Origin: Ustilaginoidea virens
Lineage: Eukaryota; Ascomycota; Sordariomycetes; Hypocreales; Clavicipitaceae
Assembly (NCBI RefSeq): GCF_000687475.1
Contig: NC_057317.1
Span: forward strand, 434,001 to 498,000
Direction of reading: 5' to 3'
Length of the DNA stretch: 64,000 bases
Below are positions 21,087 to 30,690 of this stretch, piece by piece. The position numbers and the translations under genes are program-made. Under the pieces are notes generated by a model. The model saw only the letters and a program-made list of their open reading frames with translations, ran no database searches and was not told the origin of the DNA. Numbering within the stretch: position 1 is the stretch's first letter; each line of letters starts with the position of its first letter.

Positions 21087-21668
21087 TCACCACAGCCGCC
21101 ACCTCCGGCCCGCCGGCCCCCCCGTCCGCGCCAGCTTCCGAACCTCCTCCTTGATCAGCCTCCTCCGCTCCGCCCTCGTCACCGGCAGCGGGTTCCTGGC
21201 CCGCGGGTCCGGATGCGCCACCTCCCCCCTCGCCGGCCCCGCGGGCCCGGAAGACGCAGACGCCCCGGCCATTTCCGCGGCTGCCTCCGCGGCTGCCCTG
21301 GCGGCTGCCTTGGCGTCCGCGTCCGCGTCCGAATCCTCCAGCTCGTACTTGCCGGCCGCGGCGGGGCCGTCGCCCGTCGCCCGGTCCAGGGGGCTCGGCA
21401 GATGGGCCCGCGGGGACGGCCTCGTGTGGCCCGGGCGGACGGCCAGCCGGAGCTCGTGCAGCGTGCGCTGCTGCAGAGCGTAGCCGCTGAGGAAGAGGGC
21501 CAGCGTGAAGAGGACCACTGGGCGGGCAGGGGGGCGGAGTGGTTAGCGGAGCAGGTCGCGGGCAGGGAGGAACGCGGGCTCGGGCGGGGTGCGCCACGTA
21601 CCGACGCAGATGGACGCGAGGACGGATACTTCGGAGGAGGTGAGCAGCGCTTTCCGCATCATCATCAT
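21087..21668 (-). CDS. Small single-span membrane protein of unknown function
   Basis: I do not recognise the family. Exons 21668-21602 and 21517-21087 (intron GTACGT...GCCCAG) give 165 aa. The splice fuses SEVSVLASICV to VVLFTLALFLSGYALQQRT, making one continuous hydrophobic span of about 22 residues at 15-38. After it come a short basic/aromatic neck (LHELRLAVRPGHTRP), an Ala/Asp/Glu-rich disordered middle, and a basic C-terminus (TRAERRRLIKEEVRKLAR). Four consecutive ATG codons open the frame; the first or the last could be used. Size and layout resemble mitochondrial assembly factors such as the neighbouring Cox16, but this is only analogy. It shares a 292-bp divergent upstream region with Prp38. 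Confidence 0.65.
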
Positions 21669-21960
21669 GTTGGCCGGCTGGACGAGAATACCGAACGCGG
21701 GTGACGGAGCAAAGGGCAGGTTTGGGTTGAACAGGCCGTGGGATGGTGTGTGCGTACTCGACGATCGACGACGCAAGGGCGGCCCCACCGCCGTTGGCAC
21801 GGCAACTATCTTATCGCGGCCGCTTCCATCGCGCATCATCAGTCCCTCCGCCGTCGGTCCATCCGTCGTCAGTCATCCCGTCGTCAAGCCATCCGTCCGT
21901 CAGCCCATCCATCCCCAGGCAGCTTTCCAAGCAGCACCCGCACCCGCACCCGCAGCAACC
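21669..21960. promoter_or_regulatory. Divergent upstream region, membrane protein (-) / Prp38 (+)
   Basis: 292 bp separate the two start codons. A CCATCCGTC / GTCAGTCATCC-type degenerate repeat (21840-21915) lies immediately before the Prp38 start, probably in its 5' leader. Confidence 0.5.
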
Positions 21961-22589
21961 ATGCCGCCGCGCAGCGACACGGTCCACGCCGACGCGCGCC
22001 GCTTCCTCGACGAGCGCGGCTCCTCCGCCGCCCTCGCCCCCAACGGCCTCAACCCCGCCACCATCATGGAAAAGGCCGTCAGGGACCGCATCACCGAGTC
22101 CTACTTCTACAAGGAGCAGTGCTTCGCCCTCAACGAGGCCGACGTCGTCGACCGCGTCGTCGAGCACGTGCGCTTCGTCGGCGGCACCCACGGCGACGCC
22201 CAGAAGCCCAGCCCCTTCCTGTGCCTGGCCTTCAAGCTGCTCGAGCTGGCGCCCGGCGACGACATCCTGCGCGAGTACCTGGCCCACGGCGGCGCGCACT
22301 TCAAGTACCTGCGCGCCCTGGCCTGCTTCTACGTGCGCCTGACGCGGCCGGCGCGGGACGTGTACGCGTCGCTCGAGCCGCTGCTGCGCGACGGGCGGAA
22401 GCTGCGCCGCCGCGGGCGGGCGGGCACCTCGCTGACCTTTGTCGACGAGTTTGTCGACGACCTGCTGACCAAGGAGAGGGTGTGCGCGACCAGCCTGTGG
22501 AAGATGCCGGCGCGGGAGGTGCTGGAGGACCTGGAGGTGCTGGAGCCGCGGGTGAGTCCGCTGGGGGACTGGGAGGCGTTGCTGGAGGG

Positions 22590-22623
<34 letters not shown>

Positions 22624-22734
22624 GGGGGTGATGGAGTTGGTGATGAAGGGCATGGTGATGAGGGAGAGGCAGACGCGGATGCCATGGATGTGGACGGCAG
22701 GGAAGCCAGTCGCGATGGGTCAAGGTCGCATTGA
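21961..22734 (+). CDS. prp38: Pre-mRNA splicing factor Prp38
   Basis: Prp38 joins the spliceosome with the U4/U6.U5 tri-snRNP and is needed for its activation. Uninterrupted frame of 257 aa. The PRP38 domain spans about residues 25-190: MEKAVRDRITESYFYKEQCF, VVDRVVEHVRFVGG, PSPFLCLAFKLLEL, FKYLRALACFYVRLT, LTFVDEFVDDLL. The short C-terminus is an Asp run (GAT codons, about 22590-22621) plus Glu/Asp-rich tail rather than the RS-rich tail of animal PRP38B. ATG at 21961 is chosen because the domain begins shortly after and the upstream open frame is of low complexity. Confidence 0.95.
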
Positions 22735-23069
22735 GATGTGTTTATAGGTTTCCTTTTTTGTAAAAAAAAACAGAAAAAAACAAACAAACAAACAAAATAA
22801 TGCAAAAGCCAGGTCATCCGCACCAAAGAGCATGCTGCGGCCCATGAATCATGCCCATGACGAGCTAGGTACGCGTTCAGACAGCTAAACGACGAAAACA
22901 AGTAGAAAACAATAAACACGTGCTGCGTCAAGCAGTGCATTACTTTTCTATGCCACTCTATGGATGCAAGCTCTCAGATATTTTTTTTTTCCAAAAAAAA
23001 AAAACAAAACAAAAACAAACAAACAATCCAAAGATACATCCCTCGCTATGCAATCCCCCCCAAACCCCG
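22735..23069. other. Convergent 3' intergenic region, Prp38 / GatA
   Basis: A-rich stretches (AAACAAACAAAC at 22780-22797, 22994-23030) between two converging genes; probably 3' ends of both transcripts. No gene. Confidence 0.6.
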
Positions 23070-24764
23070 TCACGCCGCCGTCTCCTGCCCCATCATGGCC
23101 TTGACTCGCTCTGCCATGCGCAACAGGCGCCGGTCATCCCAAAACTGCCCCATCAGCTGCAGCCCCAGCGGCAGCGGGCTCCCCGCCACCCTCGCCGGCA
23201 CGCTCACCGACGGCAGCCCCGCCAGGCTCGCCGGGACGGTGAAGACGTCGCCCGCGTAGGCGTCCAGGCTGCTGCCGGACTGCACGTCCCTCAGCCTGGG
23301 CGCAAACGACGGCGCGGTGGGCGCCAGCAGAAAGTCCACCTGCCAGGGCCCCCGCTTGTCCCGCAGGTCCGCGCCGCCGCCCATGTCGCACAGGTCAAAC
23401 TGCGCAGGCTCGCGCAGCGGGTTGTCGAGGCGAAAGACCTTGTCGAAGTCGCGCCGGATCAGGCGGCGCACCTTTTGGGCCTGGATGAAGTAGTTGTCCA
23501 TGGCGTCCGAGCTGAGGCTGTAGGTGCCGAGCAGGATGCGCCGCTTGACCTCGGGGCCGAAGCCGGCGCCGCGGGCTTCCGCGTACAGCGTGTGGCCCTC
23601 GGCGTCGCCGCGCTCGTGGCCCCTGGCGCCGTAGCGCACGCCGTCGTACTTGGCCAGGTTGGACGAGGCCTCGGCGGCGGCCAGCACGTAGTAGGCGCAG
23701 AGGGCCTCCTTGGTCGACGGCAGGGCCACCGGCACGACGCTGGCCCCGGCGTCGGCCAAGGCTGCCGCTGCGGCGAGCCAGCCCCGGCGTATCAGCGGGT
23801 CGAGCTCCGCGATGTTGTACTCGACTGGGACGCCGACCGTCAGCCGGGACATATCCTCGGCCAGCTCGGGGGGGCACGCCCTGGCGCACCGCTGCCGCGT
23901 CGCCGCGGACAGGGACGTCGGGTCCTTGGGATCGTGCTCCTCGTCCAGCCTGGTGCCGGCCACGAGGTCTAGGATCGGCCGCACCTCCTGCGCCAGCATG
24001 CCCACCGTGTCGAGCGAGTTGGCGTAGGCGAAGACGCCGTGGCGCGAGAGCATCCCGTAGCTCGGCCGGTACCCGACAGCGCCCGTGTACGCCGCGGGCA
24101 GCCGGACCGAGCCACCCGTGTCCGTGCCCAGAGCGAGATCGGCGTCCCCGAGCATGACGGCGACGGCGCTGCCCCCGGAGCTGCCGCCCGCCGAGAGGGG
24201 TTCCCGGTCCGTGGACAGGTGGCTGACCACCGGGCCGTGCATCGAGTTTGTCGAGTGCGAGCCCATGCCAAACTCGTCCATGTTTGTCTTGCCCACGACG
24301 GTGGCGCCGCGGGCGCGCAGCTGCGTGACGATGGTGGCCTCGTACGGCGACTGGTGCGACGCGAGGATCCGCGAGCCGCACTGCGTCGGGAACTCGGCCG
24401 TGGCGATGTTGTCCTTGACGGCGAGCCGAAACGGTTTCGCGCCGGGAACCAAGGGTGGCGGCGGAGGAGGAGCGGTTTGCGCATCGACGCGTTCTGTTTT
24501 TGCCGGGGCCACGCATAAGCCAATGTTTGCAGCCGCCCAAGTGATGAGCGGGGGCGGGGGGGAGAAGGGGAAGAAGGGGAAGAAGGGGAAGAAGAACGGG
24601 GATTGAATCGACTCACTGCTGCCGACAAAGTGATTGCACCTTGTGCTCTGGAAGCGGCATCGTGGCTGCGGGGTGTGTCGGGCAGGCTGGCTGCATGGGA
24701 GCAGCATCGTCCTCGCTACTCGAGGAGGAGGGAGCTTCGAGCAGCGAACACGAGCTGCGCTCAT
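23070..24764 (-). CDS. gatA: Glutamyl-tRNA(Gln) amidotransferase subunit A, mitochondrial
   Basis: Catalytic subunit of the GatFAB/GatCAB complex that converts Glu-tRNA(Gln) to Gln-tRNA(Gln) in mitochondria (HER2 in yeast). Exons 24764-24617 and 24493-23070 give 523 aa. The Arg-rich N-terminus (MSAARVRCSKLPPPRVAR) fits a matrix-targeting signal. Amidase-signature catalytic parts: Lys in RLAVKDNIAT, the serine-rich loop AGGSSGGSAVAV, and GTDTGGSVRLPAA with the catalytic Ser. C-terminal GLPLGLQLMG-type block reads as GSPLPLGLQLMGQFWDD. The intron (24494-24616, GTGAGT...AAACAG) is 123 nt with no in-frame stop, so it could also be read through; the spliced form is favoured by sites and family length. 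Confidence 0.92.
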   Translation of the reverse strand: MSAARVRCSKLPPPRVARTMLLPCSQPARHTPQPRCRFQSTRCNHFVGSSESIQSPFFFPFFPFFPFSPPPPLITWAAANIGLCVAPAKTERVDAQTAPPPPPPLVPGAKPFRLAVKDNIATAEFPTQCGSRILASHQSPYEATIVTQLRARGATVVGKTNMDEFGMGSHSTNSMHGPVVSHLSTDREPLSAGGSSGGSAVAVMLGDADLALGTDTGGSVRLPAAYTGAVGYRPSYGMLSRHGVFAYANSLDTVGMLAQEVRPILDLVAGTRLDEEHDPKDPTSLSAATRQRCARACPPELAEDMSRLTVGVPVEYNIAELDPLIRRGWLAAAAALADAGASVVPVALPSTKEALCAYYVLAAAEASSNLAKYDGVRYGARGHERGDAEGHTLYAEARGAGFGPEVKRRILLGTYSLSSDAMDNYFIQAQKVRRLIRRDFDKVFRLDNPLREPAQFDLCDMGGGADLRDKRGPWQVDFLLAPTAPSFAPRLRDVQSGSSLDAYAGDVFTVPASLAGLPSVSVPARVAGSPLPLGLQLMGQFWDDRRLLRMAERVKAMMGQETAA

Positions 24765-25325
24765 CGTGGCACGTAAAAGATCATGTGTCTGGGCAATGAC
24801 GCGGGGCGCATGCTCTGGATGGGTGAGTCTGCGAGCAGTTGGGAGCTGAGGCCCTGGGCGAGTCGGGTTTTTGAAGCTGGTCGAAACCAGGTTGTGCCAA
24901 GTAAGTTTTATATTCCAGGCTGGGGGTCTTGTCTTGTCTTGTCTTGTCTGGTCTGGTCTGGTGTCTTCATATTGCCTGGCACGTCGTGGGACACTCGCAG
25001 CAGTTGCCTGCCGGCTGGGCCGTCTGGTCTGGTGGGCCTGCCAGGTGGCTGGGCCACTAGAGCACGGCGTGCCTGAACCCGCCGTTCTTGGCAGCGGGTC
25101 TGGCGGCTGTAACAGCTGGCTGGGTGCAGCCGTCAAGACCGGTCGGTCGGTCGAGCATCGCGACAAACTTTGCTTCCCAGTGCGGCGCGCGACTTGCACC
25201 ACCACGCTTCCTCCTCTCGGGCCAGCATCAACGGCCAAGCCCTCGCCCTTCCATGACGAGCCCTTCCAATGCGCGACTTCCGAAAGAGCCTGTAGCGCAC
25301 CCCTCCCGACCGGTCCGCCACAGCC
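24765..25325. promoter_or_regulatory. Divergent upstream region, GatA (-) / Gemin2 (+)
   Basis: 561 bp between start codons. It contains a CTTGT pentamer run with GGTCT variants (about 24931-24962) and no gene. Confidence 0.5.
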
Positions 25326-26948
25326 ATGGCCGCCAAGCGAGACCTCCTGGACCTCGACCAAGGCGAGCTTTCAGAACCCGAGCCCAAGCGAGCAAAGAAA
25401 GGGCCCAAGCCGCGGCACCAGCATCAAAACTCATACATCGATCCGACCTGGGGCCAGAAATACGTCTTTTCGAGCTCCGAGGATGCCACCACCATCCCCT
25501 GCGGCGAGGAGGCAGAGTTCGAGGATGACGCTGATGCCATGGCCTATCTGCTGTCTGTCAGGTAAGGCCTCCAACCCCCCGCCACCCGCTTTCCGCCTTG
25601 CTTGATACCGTTCGTTTGGTCTTTGCTGAACGTGATTTTCTTCTTCGTCCCCTTTAGATGGGTGCTGATACGGTGAGTATGTAGGAAAGAAGCATACGAC
25701 ATCCCCCATCTGCTCGTGGCCCCCAGAGTCCAGATCGGTCCGCAGCTCCCGGAAAGCCTGCAAAATGGCAAGCGTGGCGGCAGTGACGGCGGATCCGAAA
25801 GCGAGTCTTGCGATTCTGGAGGATACTACGACGACGGGGCCTACATCGCTCTCCCTGACGAGCACTGGAGCGCACGCGGCGAACCCGGCCCCGGCCAAGA
25901 CGACGCCGGCCATGTCGGCGATGCGGCGGGCGCCAAGGCGTTGGAGGAAGCGTACTTTGCCTCCGTGATGCGACGATACCGGCGTCTGCGGCAGATGCTG
26001 CATTCCAGACCGCCTGCGGAGGGAACGGGGAGACGTTCGGCGGCGCCGTGCGGTCGTCGCATTCCCCACACCCCTAAGCTATGGGCAAAGACGTTGCGCG
26101 GCACCGACCCGCAGCCGCTCCAGCTGGCCCTCATGTCCAAGGAAACAGTGATTGGGGTCCTGCGCGTCATCGTCGGCGGCACGTTTCTGCAGCGCGGGCA
26201 CACGCTTTCCGAGAGGACCAGCCGATGGGTCTGGGGTCTGCTGGCGAGGCTTCCGGAGCGGGGGGAGCTCAACCACGCCGAGATTGGGTGGGTGCGAGAT
26301 CTGGGCCGTCGGGCAGTCTTGCTGGGCAGAAGCCTGGCGGAGATGGCGGCTCTGCGGCAAGAGCTGGCGGATGGCGGGCAAGTCACGGCGACGGATGTCC
26401 AAGACTCGGAGGATCTGGGCAGTCTTGACGAAGACGACGATGCCGCTGGGGAGGACGGGGAAGCAGCAGATGAGGACGAGCAAGACCATCAGAGCGGGCT
26501 GGGCCGGCAGGAGGATGCTGTTGACGCGGACGAAGCAGGAGGAGGAGGAGGAGAAGGAGAAGGAGAAGGAGAAGGAGGAGGAGAAGGAGGAGGAGAAGGA
26601 GGAGGAGGAGGAGGAGAAGAAGAAGAAGAAGAAGAAGAAGGAGAAATTGCAGACGACTCGGCAGATGAAGGCGACGCGGCCATGGACCTCGACTCGGGCT
26701 CCGAACAGGACCAAGCAGCCGACGACGCTCTCCAAGCCGCCAAAAAAAGCCTCCTGGCCATGCTGGAAAACGCGCCAGGCGGGGAGCAGCAGCAGCAGCC
26801 GCCTCGAGGGGCTGGTTGCCAGGAAGAAGCCCAGCTGCGGCTGCGCGTCAACATGCGCGCCACGCTCAACATGATTCTGACGGTCGCGGGCGAGTTTTAC
26901 GGACAGCGGGACCTGCTGGAGTTTCGGGAACCATTCGTGGGCATGTAA
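25326..26948 (+). CDS. Gemin2/Brr1-family snRNP assembly protein
   Basis: Gemin2 binds the Sm pentamer during snRNP assembly; Brr1 is the yeast relative. Exons 25326-25561 and 25685-26948 (499 aa) join LLSVR to KEAYDIPHLLVAP in frame (donor GTAAGG, acceptor GTAG). Family features: acidic N-terminus, YIDPTWGQ, a helical middle around EEAYFASVMRRYRRLRQML, and the most conserved block TSRWVWGLLARLPERGEL, EIGWVRDLGRRAV. A long insert of Gly/Glu/Asp (26533-26646 codes a GEGEGEGGG-type run and eight Glu) separates this from a C-terminal helix LRVNMRATLNMILTVAGEF. The insert makes the protein much longer than human Gemin2. A decoy acceptor/donor pair inside the intron frames 25658-25672. Confidence 0.85.
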
Positions 26949-27357
26949 TTCTTACATTGATGTTTCGTCTACCAAGCATCGACGTGACATGACATGACGT
27001 GACGTGACGGACGTGAGTCCGTCCTCCCTTGCTTTTGCACCTGTCCTCTATCCTCGCGGAAAAACGCCCAAGACACCCGTTGCTCTGGGGCTGCCAAGCT
27101 CAGCCAGCCATTTGTTCCTGTTGCATACATGCATGACGGGTGCTGCACACACTCCAAGCTCATCCGATGGTAAAACACGGAAATCCAGAGGCTAACAAAA
27201 AAGAAAAGATGATAAAGACGAGAAAGACAAGAATGATAGGACAGAAAGACAAGAAAGACAAGAGAGACAAGAGAGACAAGAAAAGACAAGAAGAGACAAG
27301 AAAGACAAGAAAAGACAAGAAAAGACAAGAGAGAAAAGAAGAAGCGCGCTGAAATGA
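26949..27357. repeat. Polypurine AGACAAGA-type array between convergent genes
   Basis: 27203-27345 is almost purely A/G/C without T, built of degenerate GACAAGA / GAAAAGACAA units. It lies downstream of Gemin2 (+) and of the RNR inhibitor (-). A short GTGACATGACATGACGTGACGTGACGG-like pentamer run sits at 26981-27013. No gene. Confidence 0.7.
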
Positions 27358-28077
27358 TCATTGCCAAGACGGCTCCGTGTCTCGGCCTTCCTTAAAGACG
27401 AAAAAGTCGGCCTCCCCAAAGTCCTCGCCAGTGGCCATGTTCTCCTGGTCGACGTCCTTGGAACCGGGCCTCCTAGCACGAGCCCTCGGGACGGCCATGA
27501 CCCGCGAACCACACCACTGGGCGGGCCCAAGGCTCCGCGGACTAACTTGCTCGTCCCAGCCCTTCCCCGGCGCGGCCAGCATGGTCGGGCTGTCGTCCGG
27601 CTCGTTTTCAACATGGACGCGCTTCCGCGACGGCTCTGGCGCATTGCTGTCCACGCTCTCCTGAGACATGGTCAGCCCGGGCACGTCATCCAGCCCCGGG
27701 ACGGGCTGCACACCCTCCTCCTGGTCGTCTGGGCACGGGGGCTGCGCGTCCAGCCCGCCGACCTTGTTGATGCCGCAGAAGGGGAGGAGCTCCCGCGACG
27801 CCGCCCGCATGGCGGCCGCGCGCGGCGCCACCGCCGTGTTATCCGTCCACAGCTTGAACGCGCTCGTGCCGGTCGTCTTGTACCCCTCCGGCACGGACTT
27901 GCGGACCCGCATGCCCACGCTCAGCAGGTTGGCCTGGACGCTGGACGGCAGCAGCGGCTGGCGGGGGGCAGGCTGCGCGGCGTCGTCGGCTGCCCGGGGG
28001 AAGAAGGACGTGATTTGGCGCTGGGAAGGGTCGGCCGAGGCGCCTGCGAATGGGCGCTTCGTTCGGGGAGCCGACAT
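27358..28077 (-). CDS. Ribonucleotide reductase inhibitor (Spd1/Dif1-type, Pfam RNR_inhib) with PIP box
   Basis: Fungal proteins of this group restrain ribonucleotide reductase by binding it or by controlling small-subunit localisation, limiting dNTPs outside S phase. Single open frame of 239 aa. Residues 19-26 (QRQITSFF) are a full-match PCNA-interacting PIP box. The RNR-inhibitor motif follows at about 53-78: VGMRVRKSVPEGYKT, then SAFKLWTDN. The C-terminal half is disordered, with a basic patch SRKRVHVE and a terminal acidic EDFGEADFFVFKE, which resembles Sml1-like RNR-binding helices. ATG at 28077 begins MSAPRTKRPFAG; the frame is open further upstream but only with low-complexity sequence. 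Family assignment rests on the GMRVRKSVPEGYK signature. Confidence 0.85.
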   Translation of the reverse strand: MSAPRTKRPFAGASADPSQRQITSFFPRAADDAAQPAPRQPLLPSSVQANLLSVGMRVRKSVPEGYKTTGTSAFKLWTDNTAVAPRAAAMRAASRELLPFCGINKVGGLDAQPPCPDDQEEGVQPVPGLDDVPGLTMSQESVDSNAPEPSRKRVHVENEPDDSPTMLAAPGKGWDEQVSPRSLGPAQWCGSRVMAVPRARARRPGSKDVDQENMATGEDFGEADFFVFKEGRDTEPSWQ

Positions 28078-29651
28078 GGCGGATGTTTGCTCGACTGCTG
28101 CCCCCGATTGAGACGATGACGGCGACTCTGTGGGGGGCGGGGGGGGGGGGGGGAAGGTTAAAAGCCGGGAAGGAAGACCGTTGCGCAAATGCGGGAACCG
28201 GCGGCTCGACGGGGATGATGTAATTCCGCAGAGGAAGAACGACAAAGACGAAGGAGGAGGGCTGGGGTCCTTGTTTCGGAGAGTTTTGTCTGGTGACCAG
28301 GTTATGGGCTGTTGTTTCGGTGCTTTTGTCGCAGAAGTCCCCGCTTGCGTTTGTTGGCCCAATGAGGGGGTGGTAAAGCGAGCGAGAGCAGGATGGGAGC
28401 AGGGGGCCGGCGAGAGCTGCAAAGACAAAGAAAAGAAACAAGATTACGGAGTGGAGATTGTTCCGGCCAGATGGAAAGACGCAAATGCAGGGGGAAGGGG
28501 GGGGGGCGGTGAAACGATGCAATGAAAAGCGAGGTTGGAGATGAAAAGGAACAAGGGCAGAGGAGGATGGAAGAGCCGGTTTGGGGTTGGGGCGATGTCA
28601 TGTGTGGGGAGCGGCGCGTGAGGGCGTGGCGGTTTCGCGTGGCGCGGGCCTGGATGTGGGGTGGATAGCTGGCACCGGATTGGCCGGCTCCGTGTCGGGC
28701 ATTTCCGAATCGTCGACCGCGAGCGGCGGTGTTTCGGCTTTTGGAAGAGCGCGGAATCAGACACGGTGACGGGCTGCTTCGTGCGAGAAGCTGGATGGAA
28801 GCACTCACCAAGGCGGCGAAACAATGCCGCTGGCGAGCCATGCGAGAGTTGCTGAAAGAAACATGTTGGCGGCACCAGCACTACGTATCGGCATCAAAGG
28901 GAACCATGACGACGACAGTCATGTTTCGCCACATAGGCTACGCTTAAATCCAGGAGAAAGAATCCGGCAGGAGACTACATGATGGGCAGCCAGCTCAGGG
29001 ACAAGCAATGACTACTTCCCGCCCTTCTCCAAGGTTCGTACAGTGACAAGACAAGGCTAGACCGCCGGTGAGCCATCTTCGACAAACTCGTGCCGGCCGC
29101 CGCAACATTCACGCATTCATCGCCAGTTTCGTGGAAACCATTTGAATTTTCGCAAGCACAGTGCCCTGACCTCCGCTATTCATAGCACTCGGGTATGAAG
29201 CGATCATCAAACCAGCGGCTCCACGTCCTCGTGTCCCGGCCGGTCATCCAGACCATCCTGGACACTCGTGAGAACCCCCCTTCTCCAGCTCAACCACCCT
29301 CCAATGCAGTGCTTTTTGTTCCTGGTTCAAAGACGACTCTTTGGTACAAGGCGCGCGTAACAGACAGAAAAATAGAATGAATCATGTGCCATGCAAGATA
29401 TCCGGAGAGCCCCCCACCAAACGCCACTAGTTCGTGGGTGTTTCCATCTTCTATCTGCAAAGAAAAAGAGTTTGGAGGTTATTTTTCGATTCGCATTGCT
29501 TTGTGACAAAGAAAAACAGTTCCTTCTAAACGCCCATTTTGTCGAGAGGTTTGGTCGCTTTCGTTTTGCAGATCCGTAGATGTGATCACCGTGTTGTGAA
29601 CCGTAAGAGTCATGCATACCCAAGAAAAGAAAAACCGCAAGCTGCGGCCAT
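28078..29651. other. RNR inhibitor upstream region and eS27 3' flank
   Basis: A poly-G stretch (28137-28153, with one break) lies just upstream of the RNR inhibitor start, in its leader. 28500-29650 shows short frames only. 29300-29600 is the likely 3' flank of the ribosomal protein gene. No tRNA or snRNA fold was recognised by eye. Confidence 0.45.
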
Positions 29652-30198
29652 TTACTTTCTTCGGAAAGAGCAGCCCTCGGTTAATCTGGCTTTACCACCG
29701 GTGGGTTGGCAAAGGACGGTGGTGCAGCCCTGGCAGATGACGACGGTCTGGGCGTGCGAGAAGACGGTGGTGATGGTGAAGCAGCCGGGGCACTTGACGT
29801 CCATGAAGAAAGATCGGGGGGCAGGGACCAAGGTCTGCGAAGCAAGTTAGAACGGGGGTCTTGGGGGCCCTTTATGATCGGTGTAGGGAGGCATCATGTT
29901 TCGCTGGGTTGCCACGGTCGTACCTTGAGCTTGTGCTTCTTGGCCTCGGCGGCCGGCGAAGGGTTCAAAAGATCAACAGCGAGAACCTGCATGCGTCTTC
30001 GTCAGCATGATTTGCATTTCCATCAAAACGCCGATGGTTTGGACAAAGTTGCGAGATGCGGCGACACCACGCTGCGCCGAAAATGATGCGAGCGTCATTC
30101 GACGGCAGCGGACCATCCTTTCAGGTCCTCTGCACTCGGTTCCAAACATAGTTCCATCGATTTCCGGTACATGAGGGGGAATGGTCGTCGCTCACCAT
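29652..30198 (-). CDS. rps27: Small-subunit ribosomal protein eS27
   Basis: Component of the 40S beak with a C4 zinc finger. Minus-strand exons 30198-30196, 29986-29924 and 29834-29652 give 82 aa, the exact family length. The first coding exon is only the ATG, followed by donor GTGAGC; exon 2 gives [21 protein letters not shown] in pieces that match the family; exon 3 starts [18 protein letters not shown]. The zinc cysteines are CPGC and CQGC spaced by 14-15 residues; the end GCSFRRK is canonical. Intron 1 is 209 nt and intron 2 is 89 nt. Intron 1 directly after the start codon is common in fungal ribosomal protein genes. Confidence 0.97.
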
Positions 30199-30690
30199 GA
30201 TGACTGATAGAATGGAGATGAATTGCCGTTAGAGTCTTGCGAGATGGGATGTACTTGGCGAAATCTAGGCGGCAGATTTGAGGCTCATAAGATGTTTGGG
30301 TGGTGGTAAGCGAGAAAAGTTCGGTGGACTTGAGGGGCGAATCGTACTTTGCCTCTCGCCACGACTCCGTCCGAAAGCGGACTAGCGCAATAGGGTTTTC
30401 TGGCCCAGCATCACGTGTCCAGAGTCTCGGAAGCCCTGATTGGTTTAGGCGGCCGGAGCATAAAGTGCAGCCCGAGGGATCCACAGCTTCTTGAAATTTT
30501 ATGCAGCCTGCGGGGCCTATGGAACGGTGCCAAGTCAGTTGTCAGTGGGGCTGGTCCATTATCGTGGGTTGCTGTGATGCCATTGCTGCCTTTCACGTCG
30601 TGGTTTTCTTTGTATCTAACGAAGGACATCTTCACAAAGGTCATTTAAAAAAAAAAAAAAAAGGATTATTCCTGCTAGAGCCACCCAATA
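30199..30690. promoter_or_regulatory. Divergent upstream region, eS27 (-) / phosducin-like (+)
   Basis: 492 bp between start codons. An A-run (30647-30662) precedes the phosducin-like start and a CT-poor stretch lies near the eS27 start. No further gene. Confidence 0.5.
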
